Shown here piece by piece: positions 25,785-32,123 of a stretch of 32,123 nucleotides of DNA. Under the pieces are notes generated by a model. That model worked only from the letters and a program-made list of their open reading frames with translations, was not told where the DNA came from and did not search any database. Position numbers and translations under genes: made by a program. The DNA comes from Candidatus Bipolaricaulota bacterium (lineage in GTDB: Bacteria; Bipolaricaulota; Bipolaricaulia; RBG-16-55-9): positions 1 to 32,123 of the forward strand of contig JALSGO010000014.1 of assembly GCA_026982655.1 (NCBI GenBank). Direction: 5' to 3'. Position 1 is the first letter of the stretch, and each line of letters opens with the position of its first letter.

Positions 25785-26288
25785 GCCGTCCGGCGTGGAG
25801 GAGAAGGGCTCGATGACCACCCGTCGGTTCCTTCCGCGTCCCTTGCTGTGGGTGCGCACCCTGGGATCCTCCGCCAGGGCCTCATGGATGGCTTTGCGCT
25901 CGTAGGCCTCCATGGGGGCGAGCTCTAGAGGCTGCCCTCGCTGCAGGGCCTCCATCGCCCACTCCCGGGCGAGTCGGCGCAGCTCGGCAGCACGGCGCTC
26001 CTTGCGGGAATTGATGTCGAGGTGCACTTCGACCGTCTCCCCCAGCCGGCGCCGCACGGCGATCTCGGCCAAATACCCCAAAGAACGCAGCGTTTGTGTG
26101 TCCGCATCCCGAAGCGCTTCGGTCCCCTGGAGGTCTACGTGGAACTCCCGGTCCGCTCGGTGGGTGAGGCGGACTTCCACATGAGGCTCCCCCAGGATCG
26201 CGACCAGCTCTCGGAAGTAGCTCCGTACCGCTTCCCGGCACCTCGAGCGCAGCTCGCTCACAGGATCTCCCGCTTCCCTCGTCTCCAT
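25698..26288 (-). CDS. jag: Jag/KhpB-like KH-R3H RNA-binding protein
   Basis: YLAEIAVRRRLGETVEVHLDINSRKERRAAELRRLAREWAMEALQRGQPLELAPMEAYERKAIHEALAEDPRVRTHSKGRGRNRRVVIEP; adjacent to yidC. Confidence 0.88.
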   Translation of the reverse strand: METREAGDPVSELRSRCREAVRSYFRELVAILGEPHVEVRLTHRADREFHVDLQGTEALRDADTQTLRSLGYLAEIAVRRRLGETVEVHLDINSRKERRAAELRRLAREWAMEALQRGQPLELAPMEAYERKAIHEALAEDPRVRTHSKGRGRNRRVVIEPFSSTPDGLAPGEDELPVRAAEVRPDDDQGHKQEDR

Positions 26289-26324
26289 CGCAGAGCAGAC
26301 ACGCGCCGTCGTGCGATCGGGCGG

Positions 26325-28250
26325 TCAAGGCGTCGGTGGCTCTTCCTCCGACCGCCGCGCTCGGCTGGGCTGCCTTGGCTCCTTCCCGTCGCGTTCGCGG
26401 CCCTTGCGACCGGCATCGGCAAGGTCCTCGCTCCCGGTGTCGGCGTCCGTGTCTGTGTCCGTGTCCGTGTCGTTGGCGGGGGGGGCCGTCGCGGCCGAGG
26501 CCGACGGACGTCCCTCCCGATCCCGGCCCGTCTCCGTATCGGACGACCTCTTGCGCTGCAGCTGCTCCAGCTCCCAGTTGATGAAGACCTGCTGTCCCAC
26601 TTGGATCACGGTCGTGAGGAAGTAGTAGAGCCACAGTCCGGAGGGGAAATCCTTGAGGAACAGCACCATGAGCCCGATGGAGAAGAGCATCATGATCATG
26701 GGGTTGGGGCCTTGGGAGGAGGTGTTCATCGTCGGGGTGGTCTTCGTCTGCAGGATCATCGCCAGGGCGGTGAGCGCCACGATCAGGTAATACGGATCCC
26801 GCAGGGAGAGGTCGTCCATCCAGAGGAAGCCGGGGCTTAGGTGGATGGCCTCGGCGCTGTAGAGGATGGCCCGCCACAGGATGATGAGGATGGGGAACTG
26901 GATCAGCAGGGGGAGGCAGCCCCCCAGGGGGTTGACCCCCTCCTCGCGATAGAGCTCCATCATCTTCTCTTGGAGGGCGCGGCGGTTCTCCCGGTCGCGC
27001 TTCATCAGCTCCTCGTCGCCGAGGTTGGGGTGGAGCTCCCGCAGGCGTCTGAAGGTGGGATAGCGCTGCTGGAGCTTCTCGAGCTTGGGGCGCAGCTCGG
27101 CCATCTTGGCCATGGCGTGGAACTGCTGGCGTGTCAGGGGGAACAGCAGGATCCGCGTGATCAGCGTAAAGAGGATGATGGCGTAGCCGTAGTTCCCCGT
27201 GGCCCGATAGAGCCAGTCGAGGAGCTCCACCACGGCGATGACGAGCTGGGAGAAGAGCCCGGGGGGGGCAAGACCTCCTAACCCCTGCTCGTCGAGCAGG
27301 GTGTACTTCGCGCGGCCGGCATAGAGGGTGAACGCCCAGCGGAGGCTCTGCCGGGGGGGGAGAGGGCGTGAGGGGAGAGCCAACCCCCATAGGACCTGTC
27401 CTTCGCTCCCGACGAGGCGTCGAGGGCGTAGGTCTTCGAGGGGACGATCCCCTGCATCCCGGAGGAAGAAGGCCAGCCCATCCCCGACGAAGCCGATTCC
27501 GCGGAAGTCCGGAGCCTCCAGCGGTTCCGTGCGCACCTCCGTGCCGTACAGGAAGCGGACCTGGGCGTCGGGATCGGGCGAGCGCCCCACGCCCCGACCG
27601 ACCACCAGCGTGGTGTTCGGGGCCAGCAGGAGCTCGGCATCCGTGGGGTTCCGGATCTCCACCTCCACTCGAAGGGTGTAGACGGCCGTCTCGGCGACCC
27701 GATACCGTTTGACGACCTGCAAGCCGGAGGGCCAATCCGCAACGAACTCGAGGAAGACCTCGTCGTCGCGGCGCTCCGCCGAGACGGAGTAGGTTCTGTC
27801 CCCGTCCGGAACCCCTCCGTCTAGGATCTGCAACGGGAAGACCGCTCCCTGCACGTAGACGCGTTCGCGACGGCCCCTCTCCGCTGCGGGGCGCGTCTCC
27901 GTATCGGGGATGAGTTCCGTCGGGAGGATGCCCGCGGGAGCGAAGTAGAGGTAGACGCTCCGCAGCGCGCCGCCCCGGCTGCCGAAGACGAACTCCGCCA
28001 GTTTGGGACGTACGAGAATCTCCTCCTCATCGCCTCGGATGGAACGTTCCCAATACGGGCGGGCTTCGGGATCGCCGTCTTGAGAGGCCTGAGCTTCTCG
28101 CTCGTAGGGCGTCGTAGCTGCGGCTGCAAGCGCAAGGGCGATCGCGAAGGCTGCCAGAGCGGTCCTTGGCCCAGACCTACCCCCGGATCGCACGAGGTCC
28201 CCGATCGTCCGCCGTCGCGCCCGTGTGTCCTCTGTTCCTCGATCGTGCAT
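26325..28250 (-). CDS. yidC: Membrane protein insertase YidC (with large periplasmic domain)
   Basis: NYGYAIILFTLITRILLFPLTRQQFHAMAKMAELRPKLEKLQQRY, PLGGCLPLLIQFPILIILWRAI, periplasmic P1-like domain. Confidence 0.96.
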   Translation of the reverse strand: MHDRGTEDTRARRRTIGDLVRSGGRSGPRTALAAFAIALALAAAATTPYEREAQASQDGDPEARPYWERSIRGDEEEILVRPKLAEFVFGSRGGALRSVYLYFAPAGILPTELIPDTETRPAAERGRRERVYVQGAVFPLQILDGGVPDGDRTYSVSAERRDDEVFLEFVADWPSGLQVVKRYRVAETAVYTLRVEVEIRNPTDAELLLAPNTTLVVGRGVGRSPDPDAQVRFLYGTEVRTEPLEAPDFRGIGFVGDGLAFFLRDAGDRPLEDLRPRRLVGSEGQVLWGLALPSRPLPPRQSLRWAFTLYAGRAKYTLLDEQGLGGLAPPGLFSQLVIAVVELLDWLYRATGNYGYAIILFTLITRILLFPLTRQQFHAMAKMAELRPKLEKLQQRYPTFRRLRELHPNLGDEELMKRDRENRRALQEKMMELYREEGVNPLGGCLPLLIQFPILIILWRAILYSAEAIHLSPGFLWMDDLSLRDPYYLIVALTALAMILQTKTTPTMNTSSQGPNPMIMMLFSIGLMVLFLKDFPSGLWLYYFLTTVIQVGQQVFINWELEQLQRKRSSDTETGRDREGRPSASAATAPPANDTDTDTDTDADTGSEDLADAGRKGRERDGKEPRQPSRARRSEEEPPTP

Positions 28251-28341
28251 CGTCCTGGGTATGAAGTTGAAGGGATCCCATCCTTCGAAGCTCCCCTGAG
28301 GCGAGAGGGTTCGGATTCAGTCTACTTCAGCCCGAAAGGGA

Positions 28342-28371
28342 TTGCAACTCGCAAGCCCTCGATGGTATCAT
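28342..28371 (+). promoter_or_regulatory. Candidate promoter for ribE, giving a possibly leaderless transcript
   Basis: TTGCAA (28342-28347), 18 bp spacer, TATCAT (28366-28371), only 7 bp before the ribE ATG at 28379; no SD. Confidence 0.5.
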
Positions 28372-28378
28372 TCACCGG

Positions 28379-28993
28379 ATGTTCACCGGCATCGTCCAAG
28401 CGCTGGGGGAGGTGCGGGCTCACCGGGAGGGGCGTCTCATCGTCTGCGCTCCTTCCCTCGTCCGGGATCTGGCGGTGGGGGGCAGCGTCGCCGTGAACGG
28501 GGTCTGCCTCACCGCCGTGGCCGTAGACCCCCACGCCGGGACGTTTGCGGCGGAGCTGAGCCCGGAGACGCTCCGCCGCACCACGCTGGGGGAGCTCGCC
28601 GAGGGCGACCGGGTGAACTTGGAGCTTCCCCTGCGCGCGGGGGAGTTCCTGGGGGGGCACCTCCTGCAGGGCCACGTGGACGCCGTGGGCGAAGTGCGGG
28701 CGGTGGAGCCTCAGCCCGACGGCTCCTATCTCTTCGCGTTCCGGGTGGACCCGGAGTACGATCCCTGGATCGTGGAGAAGGGCTCGATCGCCGTGGACGG
28801 AATCAGCCTTACGCCCTTCGGGGTGGAGGGGGGACGCTTCCGCGTTGCGGTCATCCCGCACACCTACCGGAACACGACCTTGCAGGCGCGCGGACCGGGT
28901 GCTAGAGTGAACGTGGAGTTTGACATCCTCGCAAAATACGTGGCCAAACAGCTTCAGTGCCAGCGGAGGGGGGCAGAGCGCGAATGCCGCTGA
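28379..28993 (+). CDS. ribE: Riboflavin synthase alpha subunit
   Basis: [51 protein letters not shown]. Confidence 0.97.
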   Translation: MFTGIVQALGEVRAHREGRLIVCAPSLVRDLAVGGSVAVNGVCLTAVAVDPHAGTFAAELSPETLRRTTLGELAEGDRVNLELPLRAGEFLGGHLLQGHVDAVGEVRAVEPQPDGSYLFAFRVDPEYDPWIVEKGSIAVDGISLTPFGVEGGRFRVAVIPHTYRNTTLQARGPGARVNVEFDILAKYVAKQLQCQRRGAERECR

Positions 28994-30243
28994 ACACCGT
29001 GGAAGAAGCCCTTGCGGCCCTCCGCCGGGGCGAGATGGTCATCGTCGTCGACGACGAGGACCGCGAGAACGAGGGGGATCTCGTCCTGGCGGCGGAGAAG
29101 GTGACACCGGAGAAGATCAACTTCATGGCCAAGTACGCCCGGGGCCTCATCTGCGTCCCCATGACGGAGGAGCGCTTAGAGGAGCTGGGGCTTAAGCTGA
29201 TGGTCCCCAGCGATCCGCACGAGAACAGCTGCGCGTTCACCGTCTCCGTGGACGCGCGGCGGGGGATCAGCACGGGGATCTCGGCCTATGATCGGGCACA
29301 CACCATCAAGACGCTGATCGACCCTAACACCAAGCCCGAGGACTTGGTGAAGCCGGGGCACGTCTTCCCGTTGCGGGCCCGGCCCGGGGGGGTGCTCCAG
29401 CGCGCCGGGCACACGGAGGCCAGTGTCGATCTCGTGAAGCTGGCGGGCCTCTACCCCGCGGCGGTCATCTGCGAGATCATGAACGAGGATGGCACCATGG
29501 CCCGGCTGCCCCAGCTGCGGGAGTTCGCCGAGCGCTTCGGGCTTGTCATCATCAGCATCGCCGACCTCATCCGGTACCGCCTCCAGCGCGAAACCCTGGT
29601 GGAGCGGATCGCCGCGGCCCGGCTGCCCACCCGCTTCGGCGAGTTCGAGATCCACGCCTACCGCAGCCTCATCGACGGGAAGGAGCACATCGCCCTGGTC
29701 AAAGGGGAGGTGGCCGGACGGGAGAACGTCTTGGTGCGGGTTCACTCCGAGTGCCTGACGGGCGACGTCTTTGGGTCCCTCAAGTGCGACTGCGGGGAGC
29801 AGGTGGAGGCGGCCCTACGGCGCATCCACGAAGAGGGGCTGGGGGTCTTTCTCTACCTGCGCCAGGAGGGCCGCGGCATCGGACTGGGGAACAAGATTCG
29901 CGCGTACCACCTCCAGGACGAGGGGCTCGACACGGTGGAGGCGAACCACCGATTGGGGTTCCCCGCGGATCTGCGGGAGTACGGCCTGGGGGCTCAGATC
30001 CTGCGGGATCTGGGGCTTACGACCCTCCGGATCCTCACGAACAACCCGAAGAAGATCGTGGGTCTGGAGAGCTACGGGCTGCGAATCGTCGATCAGATCC
30101 CGCTCACCGTGCCTCCCAACGAACACAACTACCGCTATCTCCGAACCAAGTACGAGAAGCTGGGCCACAAGCTGGAGGACCTCTTCCGACCGGAGGGGCC
30201 GGAGCCCCTTCCCGTAGACGGTCGCGATGAGCCGAACGATTGA
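28984..30243 (+). CDS. ribBA: Bifunctional 3,4-dihydroxy-2-butanone-4-phosphate synthase / GTP cyclohydrolase II
   Basis: [60 protein letters not shown]. Start [10 protein letters not shown] at 28984. Confidence 0.97.
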   Translation: MPLNTVEEALAALRRGEMVIVVDDEDRENEGDLVLAAEKVTPEKINFMAKYARGLICVPMTEERLEELGLKLMVPSDPHENSCAFTVSVDARRGISTGISAYDRAHTIKTLIDPNTKPEDLVKPGHVFPLRARPGGVLQRAGHTEASVDLVKLAGLYPAAVICEIMNEDGTMARLPQLREFAERFGLVIISIADLIRYRLQRETLVERIAAARLPTRFGEFEIHAYRSLIDGKEHIALVKGEVAGRENVLVRVHSECLTGDVFGSLKCDCGEQVEAALRRIHEEGLGVFLYLRQEGRGIGLGNKIRAYHLQDEGLDTVEANHRLGFPADLREYGLGAQILRDLGLTTLRILTNNPKKIVGLESYGLRIVDQIPLTVPPNEHNYRYLRTKYEKLGHKLEDLFRPEGPEPLPVDGRDEPND

Positions 30244-30691
30244 GGGCAAGCTCTCCGCCGAGGGCTTACGGATTGCGATCGCCATAAGCCGCTTCAACCG
30301 CGGCATCACGGAGAAGCTGCTCGAGGGGGCCCTCTCTTGTCTCCATCGTCTAGGGGCTTCCGAGGAGGACGTGGACGTCCTCTGGGTTCCCGGGGCCTTC
30401 GAGCTGCCCCAGGCCGTGCAAGCCCTGATGAGGACGCAGCAATACGACGGGATTCTCCCCTTGGGCTGCGTGATCCGCGGCGAAACCCCCCACTTCGAGT
30501 ACATCTGCCAGGCGGTCACCCAGGGGCTCACGCGGCTCGCGCTGGAGGGGGAGGTCCCCTTGGTGTACGGGATCCTCACGACGGATACGGCGGAGCAGGC
30601 CTGGGAGCGCGCCGGGATCAAGGGCAACAAGGGGGCCGAGGCCGCCGAGGCCCTCGTCGAGCTCATCCATGCCCTGCAGGCGCTCGAGTGA
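30227..30691 (+). CDS. ribH: 6,7-dimethyl-8-ribityllumazine synthase
   Basis: [65 protein letters not shown]. Confidence 0.97.
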   Translation: MSRTIEGKLSAEGLRIAIAISRFNRGITEKLLEGALSCLHRLGASEEDVDVLWVPGAFELPQAVQALMRTQQYDGILPLGCVIRGETPHFEYICQAVTQGLTRLALEGEVPLVYGILTTDTAEQAWERAGIKGNKGAEAAEALVELIHALQALE

Positions 30692-30756
30692 TCTTGGGCC
30701 TCTTGATCTTGGCCTCTGGGCGCTGCGGATCGGATCGGGGTCCTTTGAGAAGCGGA

Positions 30757-31746
30757 ATGGGTGGGGGAGGGGAGAAGGGCGGCCTTGAGGGGCGGCGGTT
30801 CCGCGAGAAGACCGTAAACCCTCGGGAGGGGGTGCTCATCTACACGGTGATCCCGCCCCCGCGGGGAACCCCTCGGGCAGCCGTACAGGCCTCCGCGGAG
30901 AGCGTCTACCGGCTAATAGAGGATGTCCCGGCCATTGACGCCGTCCACGTCCCCGAGGTGCGACAGGAGGAGGCCCGCCCCGGGCTGCGAACCGTCCCCT
31001 TCGTCCCCAAGCTCGAGCCCCGGGCCTTTGCACACCTTCTCCAAGGGGGAGCCTGCGGGCGTGTTCGCGTGGAGGCGATCGTCAGCCGCCGGGTCGTCTA
31101 CACCCATTGGGCCAACCAGAGGCGGTGGCTCCTCCGCACCTGGCGGGAGTACGGGATCCGAAACCTCCTGCTCGTAGGGGGGGAGTCCCATCGGATCCGC
31201 TATCCCGGGCCGTCGGTGGCAGAGGCCGCCCACCGCATCTCTCAGGAACTCGCACCTCAAGGGTACGAGTTCTTCCTAGGCGGGATCGCGATTCCCACCC
31301 GCGAGAGGGAACCCCAAAGGCTTCTCGAGAAGGCCCGCTCCGGGATCCGCTTCTTCACCACGCAGCTGCTCTACGAGGCGGAGAGCACGCAAAGGCTCCT
31401 CAAGGGCTATCACGATCTCTGCCGGGAGGGAGGGGAAGCCCCTCGGCGGATCTTTTTGAGCTTTGCCCCGATCTCTTCCCAGCAGGATCTCGAGTTTCTC
31501 CGGTGGATGGGGGTGAAGATCCCTCGATCGGTAGAGGCCGAGATCCTCCGGGGCTGGCTCGGGACGGCCTGGCGTTCCATCGCGGTGATCGAGCGCATCG
31601 TACGGGAGATCCTCGCCTTCTGTCGGGATGAGAGGTTAAACGTCCCCCTAGGGATCAACGTCGAGCACGCGCGGAGACACAACTTCGAGGTATCTCGGGA
31701 CTTAGCGTGGGCTTTAACGGAGATCTGCAACCCGCAGATGCGATGA
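30757..31746 (+). CDS. Methylenetetrahydrofolate reductase-like (MetF-superfamily) protein; start uncertain (30757 ATG or 30688 GTG)
   Basis: VIPPPRGTPRAAVQASAESVYRLIE, RNLLLVGGES, FFLGGIAIPT, KARSGIRFFTTQLLYEAE, GINVEHARRHNFEVS; TIM-barrel MTHFR-like ordering. Confidence 0.7.
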   Translation: MGGGGEKGGLEGRRFREKTVNPREGVLIYTVIPPPRGTPRAAVQASAESVYRLIEDVPAIDAVHVPEVRQEEARPGLRTVPFVPKLEPRAFAHLLQGGACGRVRVEAIVSRRVVYTHWANQRRWLLRTWREYGIRNLLLVGGESHRIRYPGPSVAEAAHRISQELAPQGYEFFLGGIAIPTREREPQRLLEKARSGIRFFTTQLLYEAESTQRLLKGYHDLCREGGEAPRRIFLSFAPISSQQDLEFLRWMGVKIPRSVEAEILRGWLGTAWRSIAVIERIVREILAFCRDERLNVPLGINVEHARRHNFEVSRDLAWALTEICNPQMR

Positions 31747-31822
31747 TGACGTCGGAAACATGGAAGAGGTACACTGCAATACATGCTTATCCTGAGTGCG
31801 TTAATTCGTTGGAGGTGTGCGG

Positions 31823-32123
31823 ATGCACGAGCGACATCCTAACTCGGACTGGGAAGATGCTGAAGACTTAGCCGCAGGGGATCGCTCCCGAATGGGAGTA
31901 CTGCTTAGGGGCTTTTCGGGACAACTGAGCTCGGCTTGGGAGCTGGCCTCTGGCATCTCTGTAGAAGAGCCATTTGCACGCGTACTGGTTTGTGGGATGG
32001 GGGGCTCGGCCATCGGAGGCGATTTTCTGCGGATCTATCTGCAACAAAAGGGCTTCTCTAAGCCCATAAACGTGGTCCGGGGCTATGAGCTGCCGCCCTT
32101 TGCCGACGAGAGAACGCTGGTCT
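31823..32123 (+). CDS. Truncated bifunctional phosphoglucose/phosphomannose isomerase-like SIS protein
   Basis: Own translation from ATG 31823: MHERHPNSDWEDAEDLAAGDRSRMGVLLRGFSGQLSSAWELASGISVEEPFARVLVCGMGGSAIGGDFLRIYLQQKGFSKPINVVRGYELPPFADERTLV; GMGGSAIGGD SIS motif; SD GGAGG at 31811. Confidence 0.85.
   Translation, partial: MHERHPNSDWEDAEDLAAGDRSRMGVLLRGFSGQLSSAWELASGISVEEPFARVLVCGMGGSAIGGDFLRIYLQQKGFSKPINVVRGYELPPFADERTLV

Noticed and set aside
25882-27735. 617-aa minus-strand ORF
   Set aside because: Alternative frame of yidC/jag, low-complexity Pro/Arg/His composition.
28251-28378. Possible FMN riboswitch upstream of ribE
   Set aside because: No RFN-like conserved helices recognised, and a candidate promoter sits directly against the start codon.
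30337-30687. Upstream part of the 469-aa ORF ending at 31746
   Set aside because: Shadow frame of ribH; the MTHFR-like protein begins after ribH.
1-32123. tRNA/rRNA genes, CRISPR array, insertion sequences or prophage genes
   Set aside because: Looked for T-loop GGTTCRA signatures, regularly spaced repeats, and transposase or integrase proteins; none could be supported by eye.

Overview
GC-rich bacterial chromosomal window, densely packed, with short intergenic gaps and frequent gene overlaps. A diderm is likely, because YidC has a large periplasmic domain and there is a putative outer-membrane lipoprotein/barrel. Most of the content is housekeeping: NfeD protease, AMMECR1/MEMO-type radical SAM enzyme, MacB-like ABC exporter, PDZ protein, purine nucleoside phosphorylase, DisA, RadA, ClpC, UppP, aldehyde dehydrogenase, Jag, YidC, ribE-ribBA-ribH, an MTHFR-like protein and a truncated phosphoglucose/phosphomannose isomerase. 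Four small toxin-antitoxin-like pairs lie singly between these genes: two HicBA, one DUF4258/DUF2283 and one MntA/HepT. The most unusual locus is 19504-25784. A consensus sigma70 promoter and a roughly 210-nt structured leader precede six co-directional genes: Rieske, cytochrome b6, RnfC-like, RnfD/NqrB-like, a membrane-anchored fusion of an NqrF-type 2Fe-2S ferredoxin with an RnfB-type Fes cluster domain, and a 2Fe-2S ferredoxin fused to a cytochrome b C-terminal domain (subunit IV-like). This looks like a hybrid between a Rieske/cytochrome b complex and an Rnf/Nqr complex, with no RnfA/E/G and no cytochrome c/f gene. Second in interest is a DisA homolog with substitutions in both diadenylate-cyclase signature motifs (DGA to DRA, RHR to RHL), in an overlapping gene string with a TA-like pair. 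No tRNA, rRNA, CRISPR array or transposon was recognised.
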